Source of the DNA: JAAXTT01 sp964530215
Lineage (GTDB): Bacteria; Bacillota; Desulfotomaculia; Desulfotomaculales; Desulfocucumaceae
NCBI GenBank assembly: GCA_964530215.1
Contig: CAZHAJ010000026.1
Location: forward strand, 1 to 17,228
Length of the DNA: 17,228 bases
Direction: 5' to 3'
Both the position numbers and the translations under genes were made by a program. The notes under the pieces were generated by a model. It was not told the origin of the DNA. It did not search any database and saw only the letters and a program-made list of their open reading frames with translations. Shown here piece by piece: positions 6,542-12,337 of the stretch (positions are counted from its first letter, which is position 1; every line of letters begins with the position of its first letter).

Positions 6542-6619
6542 ATGGAAAAAGCTGCAATTGTAGTTTTTTTATTAGGGATATTTGCGGGTATGCTGTTATT
6601 TCGCTCCAGGAAAAGATAG
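6542..6619 (+). CDS. 25-residue single-pass membrane peptide
   Basis: The reading frame ATG 6542 to TAG 6619 encodes MEKAAIVVFLLGIFAGMLLF followed by the basic tail RSRKR. AGAGGGA lies 7 bases before the ATG, an extended -10 promoter lies upstream, and a terminator follows within 30-70 bases. The complete transcription-unit layout supports a real gene. One helix spans nearly the whole peptide, and the positive tail predicts a cytoplasmic C-terminus. No family recognised; it could be a membrane micropeptide that tunes a larger protein or a toxin-like peptide. No antisense RNA promoter is evident. Confidence 0.6.
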   Translation: MEKAAIVVFLLGIFAGMLLFRSRKR

Positions 6620-6645
6620 CTCCCCTTTTAAAACAGTCTAAGAAA

Positions 6646-6690
6646 AAGAAACAGCCTGGTTTTTTGCTTAACTGCCGGGCTGTTTCTTTT
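6646..6690 (+). terminator. Rho-independent terminator
   Basis: Arms AAGAAACAGCCTGG and CCGGGCTGTTTCTT pair with one mismatch around a 15-base loop; TTTT follows. It ends the 25-residue peptide gene. Confidence 0.8.
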
Positions 6691-6874
6691 GCTATTGTAT
6701 TGCCCAAATTTTTATACTCTCTTTATCAGTAGGCTGAATTATTATATACAATTTTTACCCTGTTTAAGAATATAATCAATTTAATATAATATTAAACTTA
6801 AGATTTTACGGAAAGGAGTTGACCTAGGGAAACCTGCCTAGCTTTAATATTATAAAGTTATAAGGAGGGTTAAT

Positions 6875-6970
6875 ATGGTTACTACATTGATGGTAGTAGG
6901 AGTATTTGGTGTAGTTATTTTGGCTTTGTTGCTGATGACACCAACCAAAGCAGGAAAAACTGGCGACTAA
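6875..6970 (+). CDS. 31-residue single-pass membrane peptide
   Basis: ATG 6875 to TAA 6970, with AAGGAGGG ending 5 bases before the start. The product has a Val/Leu-rich helix (VTTLMVVGVFGVVILALLLM, residues 2-21) and a polar Lys/Gly/Asp tail (TPTKAGKTGD). A TTGACC (6819-6824) upstream is a possible -35, with TTTAAT or TAATAT as weak -10 candidates, and the leader carries a CTAGG/CCTAG inverted repeat (6824-6840). A terminator follows. It resembles the neighbouring 25-residue peptide in design but not in sequence. Function unknown. Confidence 0.62.
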   Translation: MVTTLMVVGVFGVVILALLLMTPTKAGKTGD

Positions 6971-7000
6971 ACAATGATTAGATAATCTTAAATAATACAT

Positions 7001-7046
7001 AAAACCGTACGCTTATCGACATTGAATCGTAGCTGTACGGTTTTTA
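7001..7046. terminator. Hairpin between the 31-residue peptide gene and tRNA-Thr
   Basis: AAACCGTAC (7002-7010) pairs with GTACGGTTT (7035-7043), with an imperfect inner stem. TTTTT follows on the plus strand and GTTTTATG on the minus strand, so it can end both the peptide mRNA and the converging tRNA transcript. Confidence 0.75.
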
Positions 7047-7051
7047 AATTA

Positions 7052-7126
7052 TGGAGCTGGTGAGGGGATTTGAACCCCTGACCTATTGATTACGAATCAA
7101 TTGCGCTACCACTGCGCCACACCAGC
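7052..7126 (-). tRNA. tRNA-Thr (anticodon CGU)
   Basis: The minus strand folds as a cloverleaf: acceptor GCTGGTG/CACCAGC, D-arm GCGC-AGTGGTA-GCGC, anticodon stem ATTGA/TCAAT with loop TTCGTAA (anticodon CGT, reading ACG), variable AGGTC, T-arm AGGGG-TTCAAAT-CCCCT, discriminator T and an encoded CCA end. No other tRNA is next to it. Confidence 0.95.
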
Positions 7127-7194
7127 AAAACCTATCTATAAAATTCCCTAGCAACATTACTTTGCATTGGTTATCTGTGCCTGAGTTTACAAGC

Positions 7195-7707
7195 TTACAG
7201 GTTTTCCAAGCCTATCAGTTTCTTTTTCCAATTTAAGCCGCTACCAAAACCTCCCCAAGCACCGTTATTAGCCACTACCCGGTGGCAAGGAACTACTAGG
7301 AGAACACTATTTGCCCCTAGCGCTCCGCCCACAGCCCTTGCTGCTCGAGGACTTCCTATTTCTTCAGCCAACTGTCCATACGAAGATAGCTGGCCCCAGG
7401 GTATGTTACAGGCTCTCTGTAAAACTTTTTTTTGAAATGGGGTATAAAATCTCCAGTCAACAGGAAAATTGAGCTCCGTCTTTATCCCCTGAAAATAATT
7501 TGTTATCTCTTGATTCAACTTGTCAAGATCAACAATATGCTCTGGTTGGGCAACCGGTGTTCTGAATTTAAGGCTTTTTATACTGTCATCCAGCCTATTT
7601 CTTGCTGTAAGAATATCCGCAACCGGCAGGTTTAACACTGCTAACCCCAGCTGGGAACAGGCAGCACCACAATAGCCCATAGATGTTTTAATGATCCTTT
7701 TCTCCAT
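7195..7707 (-). CDS. ogt: Methylated-DNA--protein-cysteine S-methyltransferase (Ogt/MGMT)
   Basis: This suicide repair enzyme moves the methyl group from O6-methylguanine (or O4-methylthymine) in DNA to its own cysteine. The 170-residue protein has a diverged N-terminal domain (1-85) and the conserved C-terminal domain: F-Q-K-K-V-L (91-96), the helix-turn-helix with IPWGQLSSYGQLA (102-114) and PRAARAVG (120-127, including Arg124), Asn133, and the active site PCHRVV with Cys141. The GGFGSGL and final K-K-x-L-I-x-L-E motifs are present. The ATG at 7707 follows AGGAG; a TATAAT lies at 7742-7737 on the same strand. It is probably a single-gene unit. Confidence 0.95.
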   Translation of the reverse strand: MEKRIIKTSMGYCGAACSQLGLAVLNLPVADILTARNRLDDSIKSLKFRTPVAQPEHIVDLDKLNQEITNYFQGIKTELNFPVDWRFYTPFQKKVLQRACNIPWGQLSSYGQLAEEIGSPRAARAVGGALGANSVLLVVPCHRVVANNGAWGGFGSGLNWKKKLIGLENL

Positions 7708-7794
7708 AGCAGCTCCTAAAGGTTTTAGCTGCTAATATTATACTACAAAAACTTTAGATGCGGATGTCAGCTTAGAAAGGTAACTCTTGCATGA

Positions 7795-7905
7795 AGGGGG
7801 GAGGACATTTTAGGACGGACATTTTACGCAGGTTGTTATCCGGCTTTTAGTGGGAGCTTATGGGCTAACCATTTACTCTCCCATTATGGGGTCTACCCCA
7901 CCGAT
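7795..7905. repeat. Duplicated GGACATTTTA motif and small hairpins in an intergenic region
   Basis: GGACATTTTA occurs at 7803-7812 and again at 7817-7826, fourteen bases apart. Hairpins follow: GGGAG (7852-7856) with CTCCC (7878-7882), enclosing ATGG/CCAT, and TGGGG-TCTA-CCCCA (7887-7900). The stretch is about 45-50 percent G+C, richer than the AT-rich spacers elsewhere in the window. It could be a decayed insertion-sequence end or part of the ogt leader; nothing decides between them. Confidence 0.35.
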
Positions 7906-7944
7906 TGACAGAGAGCCTAATATCACTGATGTATAGATAGCGAT

Positions 7945-7976
7945 AAAAAAGACCCCTGCATAAAGCAGAGGTCTTT
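7945..7976 (-). terminator. groEL terminator
   Basis: On the minus strand AAGACCTCTGC pairs with GCAGGGGTCTT (one mismatch) around TTTAT, followed by TTTTTT. It lies 11 bases past the groEL stop. Confidence 0.88.
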
Positions 7977-7986
7977 TGGGGTTTTT

Positions 7987-9609
7987 CTACATCATTGGAG
8001 GCATTCCGGCACCCATGTCAGCATCTTTATTGTCAGAGGGTTTTTCTGCTACAAGAGCTTCGGTGGTCAGCAACATAGCAGAAATACTGGCCGCATTCTG
8101 CAGAGCTGAACGAGAAACCTTAGCAGGGTCTACTACTCCAGCTTCAATCATGTTTACGTAAGTACCGTCAAGGGCATTAAAACCTATTCCCGGCTCGGAA
8201 TTACGAACTTTTTCTACAATGACGGAGCCTTCCACGCCGGCATTATTGGCAATTTGACGCAATGGCTCTTCCAATGCCCGGCGAATTATATTGATTCCAG
8301 TCTTTTCATCCAGATTGCTTCCTTCAAGGCTTTCCAGTGCATTGATTACCTGAACGAAGGCTACACCACCACCAGGGACAATACCTTCTTCCACAGCAGC
8401 TCTGGTAGAGTTTAAAGCATCTTCTATGCGCAGTTTCTTTTCTTTCATCTCAACTTCGGTGGCTGCACCAACTTGTATCACTGCCACACCACCTGCCATT
8501 TTTGCCAAACGTTCTTGCAGCTTTTCACGATCAAAATCAGAGTCAGTTTCTTCAATCTGCTTTTTAATTTGGGTTACGCGGGCACTAATTTGGTCCTGTT
8601 GACCTGCACCACCCACAATGATGGTTTCTTCTTTACGCACCCTGACTTTAGAAGCACGACCCAGCATTTCAATGGTGGCTTTATCCAGTTTGAACCCTAA
8701 ATCTTCGGTAATAACAGTACCGCCTGTAAGTATAGCGATATCCTCCAGCATTGCCTTTCTGCGATCACCAAATCCCGGAGCCTTAACTGCAACACAGTTC
8801 AAGGTGCCGCGCAGCTTATTTAATACCAAGGTTGCCAGGGCTTCGCCCTCTAAATCCTCACATACAATCAGCAAGGGCTTTCCGGCTTGAACCAACTTTT
8901 CGAGAATTCCCAACAAATCTTGTATTGCACCGATTTTTTTATCGGTAATAAGTATATATGGTTCATCCAAAGTAGCTTCCATTTTATCGGTATCGGTCAT
9001 CATATATGGAGAAATGTAGCCGCGGTCAAAGTTCATGCCTTCTACAACTTCCAAGGCTGTTTCCATTCCTCTGGACTCTTCGATGGTTATAACTCCATCT
9101 TTGCCTACTTTTTCCATGGCATCCGCAATCAGCTCACCAATGGCCTTGTCACCTGCGGAAATCGAAGCAACCTGAGCTATGGCAGTCTTGCTTTCCACTG
9201 TTTTAGCAAAATCCCTTATGGCTTCAACTGCTTTTTCAACTGCTTTCTCGATACCACGCTTAAGAATCATGGGGTTTGCACCGGCAGCCACGTTCTTAAT
9301 ACCTTCACGAACGATGGCCTGGGCCAGTACAGTAGCCGTGGTGGTACCATCACCCGCTACATCATTGGTTTTAATGGCAACTTCCTTTACCAGCTGTGCA
9401 CCCATATTCTCCAATGGATCGGTTAATTCGATCTCCCTGGCAATAGTAACACCATCATTGGTAATCAGGGGTGCACCATATTTCTTCTCTAAAACTACGT
9501 TACGGCCTTTGGGCCCTAAAGTTACTTTAACAGCATCTGCCAAGGCGTTTACACCACGCTCCAAGGCCCGCCGCGCATTTTCCTGAAACACAATATCCTT
9601 GCCTATCAT
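7987..9609 (-). CDS. groEL: Chaperonin GroEL (60 kDa)
   Basis: GroEL forms the double-ring ATP-driven folding chamber that works with GroES. The protein has 540 residues, the normal length. Motifs include LGPKGRNVVL (31-40), the nucleotide-binding NDGVTI and AGDGTTTATVL (catalytic Asp87), the apical domain with its hydrophobic binding groove, and EDALNSTRAAVEEG followed by IVPGGG near residue 400. The C-terminal tail is short (GAGMPPMM) with little of the Gly-Met repeat found in many relatives. The start MIGKDI replaces the usual MAK(D/E)I. GAGGAGGG precedes the ATG. It is co-transcribed with groES, which ends 51 bases upstream. Confidence 0.99.
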   Translation of the reverse strand: MIGKDIVFQENARRALERGVNALADAVKVTLGPKGRNVVLEKKYGAPLITNDGVTIAREIELTDPLENMGAQLVKEVAIKTNDVAGDGTTTATVLAQAIVREGIKNVAAGANPMILKRGIEKAVEKAVEAIRDFAKTVESKTAIAQVASISAGDKAIGELIADAMEKVGKDGVITIEESRGMETALEVVEGMNFDRGYISPYMMTDTDKMEATLDEPYILITDKKIGAIQDLLGILEKLVQAGKPLLIVCEDLEGEALATLVLNKLRGTLNCVAVKAPGFGDRRKAMLEDIAILTGGTVITEDLGFKLDKATIEMLGRASKVRVRKEETIIVGGAGQQDQISARVTQIKKQIEETDSDFDREKLQERLAKMAGGVAVIQVGAATEVEMKEKKLRIEDALNSTRAAVEEGIVPGGGVAFVQVINALESLEGSNLDEKTGINIIRRALEEPLRQIANNAGVEGSVIVEKVRNSEPGIGFNALDGTYVNMIEAGVVDPAKVSRSALQNAASISAMLLTTEALVAEKPSDNKDADMGAGMPPMM

Positions 9610-9660
9610 ATTTTAACCCTCCTCAATACTTACTCCACTTTAATCCAAGAACTTATATTT

Positions 9661-9945
9661 TTATTCGATTACCCCAAGAACGTCAGCATCACGCATGATG
9701 AGATATTCCACACCATCTATTTTCACTTCATTACCAGCATACTTAGAGAATAAAACTCTGTCACCCACTTTTAAATCAATGGGCACCCTAGACCCATTAT
9801 CCAAAATTCTTCCTGAACCAACAGCAACTACTTCAGCCTCTTGGGGCTTCTCCTTAGCTGTATCAGGAATAACAATACCTCCCTTGGTAACCTCTTCACC
9901 GGGTAAGGGTCTCACCACTACCCTTTCACCTAAAGGTCTGATCAT
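9661..9945 (-). CDS. groES: Co-chaperonin GroES (10 kDa)
   Basis: GroES caps the GroEL ring. The 94 residues include the start IRPLGERVVV, the mobile loop (about 16-32) with the GroEL-contacting GGIVI (22-26), and the conserved V-G-D-R-V-L-F-S-K-Y-A-G-N-E-V core. AAAGGAGG lies 7 bases before the ATG. It is the first gene of the groES-groEL operon, whose promoter and CIRCE operator lie directly upstream. Confidence 0.99.
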   Translation of the reverse strand: MIRPLGERVVVRPLPGEEVTKGGIVIPDTAKEKPQEAEVVAVGSGRILDNGSRVPIDLKVGDRVLFSKYAGNEVKIDGVEYLIMRDADVLGVIE

Positions 9946-9985
9946 AAAAAAACCTCCTTTAATAAATTAAATTTCATTTTATTTG

Positions 9986-10012
9986 TTAGCACTCAGCGCA
10001 AGTGAGTGCTAA
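9986..10012 (-). promoter_or_regulatory. CIRCE operator of groESL (HrcA binding site)
   Basis: TTAGCACTC (9986-9994), a 9-base spacer and GAGTGCTAA (10004-10012) form a perfect CIRCE inverted repeat. By established knowledge this binds the heat-shock repressor HrcA. No hrcA gene lies in the window. Confidence 0.97.
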
Positions 10013-10018
10013 TTGTCA

Positions 10019-10049
10019 ATTATAATAATAATTGAACGAGAATTTTCAA
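10019..10049 (-). promoter_or_regulatory. groESL promoter
   Basis: On the minus strand a TATAAT box at 10024-10019 puts the transcript start close to 10012, at the edge of CIRCE, the usual arrangement. The best -35 is TTGAAA (10049-10044), at a long 19-base spacing. Confidence 0.5.
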
Positions 10050-10249
10050 AGCAAACATGACTATATTGCAAAAATTACCTGTATAGGTGATTTAGCAAAA
10101 ACAAATCAATATAGCTTAATATTTCTCCTTCTATTCCGCAATTAGTAATACTGTTAATTTTCTTTCGTTTAATTAGAAATATTTTCCCCCTTAATCAAAA
10201 CTTTTATACTTCTTAAAGCTTAGCCTTTGATACATAGAGAGGAAAATCT
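10050..10249. other. AT-rich spacer between groESL promoter and mogA, no gene seen
   Basis: No supported reading frame, RNA or clear terminator was found. A terminator for mogA would be expected here, but only the short palindrome TAAAGCTTA (near 10215) is seen. Confidence 0.5.
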
Positions 10250-10747
10250 CTACTCTGCGCTATTGCCACATTCCCCCGCTTTACCGCTGAGCATTTCCAA
10301 ACCATGGGGCAGACTATCCATAATAGCTTCCAAGCATTCTTTTACTGCCTTCTGACTTCCTGGCAGATTAATAATTAAAGTACTGTTCCTAATCCCTGCA
10401 ACTGCGCGACTGAGCATTGCCCTGGGTGTATACCGCAAACTTATCGCCCTCATAACTTCGGGAATACCGGGAACATCTCTGTCAATAACAGCTTTGGTTG
10501 CCTCAGGAGTTATATCTCTGGGAGAAAAACCTGTCCCTCCCGTAGTTAAAATTAAATCGACTTTTTTATCATCAGACATATACACCAGATTATCCACAAT
10601 GATGTCAAATTCATCGGGCACCAATCTATAACAGGATATCTCCCACCCCACCTCAGCAATAATCTGTTTTATTACCGAGGCACTGATATCTTCCCTTTGC
10701 CCTGCTGCCCCTTTATCACTGGCAGTCAAAACGCCTACTTTGTACAT
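10250..10747 (-). CDS. mogA: Molybdopterin adenylyltransferase (MogA/MoaB family)
   Basis: MogA activates molybdopterin by adenylation before the metal is inserted during molybdenum cofactor synthesis. The 165-residue protein has a typical MoCF-biosynthesis fold: starting strand MYKVGVLTASDKG, the substrate-binding TTGGTGFSPRDITPEAT (68-84, key Asp78), VPGIPEVMR (92-100), S-R-A-V-A-G (113-118) and LIINLPGSQKAV (124-135). MogA and MoaB cannot be fully separated by sequence, but the neighbouring fdhD and mobA support MogA. The Shine-Dalgarno is weak (AGGGGG). It is divergent from fdhD with 81 bases between, so the promoters overlap or sit back to back. Confidence 0.92.
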   Translation of the reverse strand: MYKVGVLTASDKGAAGQREDISASVIKQIIAEVGWEISCYRLVPDEFDIIVDNLVYMSDDKKVDLILTTGGTGFSPRDITPEATKAVIDRDVPGIPEVMRAISLRYTPRAMLSRAVAGIRNSTLIINLPGSQKAVKECLEAIMDSLPHGLEMLSGKAGECGNSAE

Positions 10748-10767
10748 TAAAAAACCCCCTGATTTTG

Positions 10768-10796
10768 TTGATTTGCATTATGCACGGTATTATTAT
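10768..10796 (+). promoter_or_regulatory. fdhD promoter
   Basis: TTGATT (10768-10773) and TATTAT (10791-10796) are 17 bases apart; transcript start near 10803 leaves a 26-base leader before the fdhD ATG. Confidence 0.5.
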
Positions 10797-10828
10797 TAGA
10801 ATTATATAGAATACCTATGGAGGCATAA

Positions 10829-11611
10829 ATGGAACGTCTAAAAAATGTTTGGATAAAAAAATACTCCGGAGAATTATCAAGTTCCCAAGAAGACCGTGTT
10901 GTGACAGAAGCCCCCTTTACCATTTTTTTAAACGATGAAGAGCTGGCAACCCTTGTCTGCACCCCGGAAAACCTAGAAGAACTAGCCATAGGTTTTTTGT
11001 ATAGTGATGGTATTATAACGAAATGCCAAGATATAAAGGAGATAAAAATACATGAACAGGACGGTTTAATCTGGGTTGATACACATCAGCCCACTCCTGC
11101 TGCCGACAGTTTTCTTAAGAGATATATTACCACCTGCTGCGGAAAAGGAAGACCCTCCTTTTATTTTGTAAATGATGCCCAAAACATTACTCCGCTAAGC
11201 ACACAGGGACTCACCTTATCACCGCCAGAAATAAGAAAGATGGTGGATTCCATGGAAGATAAATCACACCTATTTAAATCCACCGGGGGTGCTCATGGAG
11301 CAGCATTATGCAATAACCAAGGAATCGTCGCCTTTTTTGAAGATATAGGCCGTCACAATGCAGTAGATAAAATCATAGGCTACTGCTTGATAAACAAAGT
11401 AAATCTGTCCGATAAAGTCATTACCATTACCGGAAGAATATCTTCAGAAATACTGCTCAAAATAGCACGAACGGGTATTTCGACAATAATCTCGAGATCA
11501 GCCCCCACTTATCTGGCATTGCAGCTGGCTGATGAACTGGGAATTACAGTGGTGGGATTTGCTCGGGAAAACCGGTTAAATGTATATACCCATTCTGAAA
11601 GAGTTTGCTAA
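10829..11611 (+). CDS. fdhD: Formate dehydrogenase accessory sulfurtransferase FdhD
   Basis: FdhD passes sulfur from a cysteine desulfurase to the molybdenum/tungsten cofactor, a step needed for formate dehydrogenase activity. The 260-residue protein shows the family blocks E-x-P-F-T-I-F-L-N (28-36), STGGAHGAAL (151-160), EDIGRHNAVDK (171-181), GRISSEILLK (202-211) and SRSAPTYLA (222-230), and ends with VVGFARENRLNVY. The active-site loop carries two adjacent cysteines, Cys103-Cys104 in TTCCGKG, where E. coli FdhD has a C-x-x-C pair. GGAGG precedes the ATG. mobA follows after 94 bases on the same strand. A formate dehydrogenase is thus expected in this genome although none is in the window. 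Confidence 0.96.
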   Translation: MERLKNVWIKKYSGELSSSQEDRVVTEAPFTIFLNDEELATLVCTPENLEELAIGFLYSDGIITKCQDIKEIKIHEQDGLIWVDTHQPTPAADSFLKRYITTCCGKGRPSFYFVNDAQNITPLSTQGLTLSPPEIRKMVDSMEDKSHLFKSTGGAHGAALCNNQGIVAFFEDIGRHNAVDKIIGYCLINKVNLSDKVITITGRISSEILLKIARTGISTIISRSAPTYLALQLADELGITVVGFARENRLNVYTHSERVC

Positions 11612-11705
11612 AGTCATATATTCCATAATTCAGCCTCAATCATAACCGTTATTAACAATACCCCGGCTGGCAAGAAGTGATATTTTTTCGACGGGAGTTA
11701 TCAGC

Positions 11706-12290
11706 ATGCAAATAACCGGTATAATTTTAGCCGGCGGGAAAAGCAGCCGAATGGGATATAATAAAGCTTTTCTTGACTTGGGAGGCCTTTGGCTGATTAA
11801 AAAAGTAGCTGACATTCTTTCCCCAGTTTCCGGGGAGATCATTATAGCCGGAGGCAACCAAAAGGAACTGGGAGTTCTTGGATATCCTGTTGTACAAGAC
11901 ATATATCCTAACTGTGGTCCAATATCCGGAATCCATGCAGGATTATCCGCGGCAAGCAATTATTATAGTTTTATCCTGGCCTGTGACACACCTTTTATTG
12001 ACTCCGTCATTATTAGGCGCATAATTAATGAAGCTGAAGGTTTCGATGCTGCAATTATGAAACACAGGGATTTTTATGAGCCTCTTTTCTCTGTCTACAG
12101 CAAAAAATTTATTCCTGCCGCCGAAAAATCCATAAAAGAAGGTAAATATAAGGTTATGAATGCCCTCTCCCTGGTTAAATGGAAATCGGTAGTATTCTCA
12201 CCCTCACAAATACCTTCTTTTGATAAACAGATCTTAAATATCAACACTCCCGAGGATTATCAGAAAGCGAAAAAGCTAGACAAAAACTAA
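11706..12290 (+). CDS. mobA: Molybdenum cofactor guanylyltransferase (MobA)
   Basis: MobA joins GMP from GTP to Mo-molybdopterin, giving the bis-MGD cofactor of DMSO-reductase-family enzymes such as formate dehydrogenase. The 194-residue protein has the nucleotidyltransferase start ILAGGKSSRMGYNK (7-20), GPISGIHAGL (71-80) and the metal-binding LACDTPFI (91-98, Asp94). It ends with the family I-N-T-P-E-D-Y pattern. GGGAG precedes the ATG. It probably forms a unit with fdhD and converges on the nuoF-like gene. Confidence 0.94.
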   Translation: MQITGIILAGGKSSRMGYNKAFLDLGGLWLIKKVADILSPVSGEIIIAGGNQKELGVLGYPVVQDIYPNCGPISGIHAGLSAASNYYSFILACDTPFIDSVIIRRIINEAEGFDAAIMKHRDFYEPLFSVYSKKFIPAAEKSIKEGKYKVMNALSLVKWKSVVFSPSQIPSFDKQILNINTPEDYQKAKKLDKN

Positions 12291-12302
12291 TTAGTATTCA
12301 AA

Positions 12303-12323
12303 GTAATTGTGAATAACAATTAC
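12303..12323. terminator. Weak hairpin between converging mobA and nuoF-like genes
   Basis: GTAATTGT and ACAATTAC form a perfect 8-bp stem with loop GAATA. The stem is AT-rich and the following T-runs are short (ACTTTT on plus, CTTTG on minus), so termination is plausible but weak. Confidence 0.4.
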
Positions 12324-12337
12324 CCACTTTTCTATCT

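Noticed and set aside
7814..7910. Open plus-strand frame reading GRTFYAGCYPAFSG and onward to TGA
   Set aside because: It has no start codon in frame, no Shine-Dalgarno, and I could not match it to a family; chance is more likely.
7908..7917. GACAGAGAG similarity to the conserved start of glycine riboswitches
   Set aside because: The other conserved parts of the glycine aptamer are missing.
8473..9586. Several plus-strand reading frames of 75-179 codons
   Set aside because: They are antisense to groEL, which is fully conserved on the minus strand.
10014..10019. TTGACA on the minus strand next to CIRCE as a groE -35 box
   Set aside because: No -10 box lies 16-18 bases downstream; the TATAAT at 10024-10019 fits the usual start at the CIRCE edge better.
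11636..11959. Minus-strand frame of 107 codons
   Set aside because: It overlaps mobA, whose nucleotide-binding motifs are clear on the plus strand; no Shine-Dalgarno supports it.
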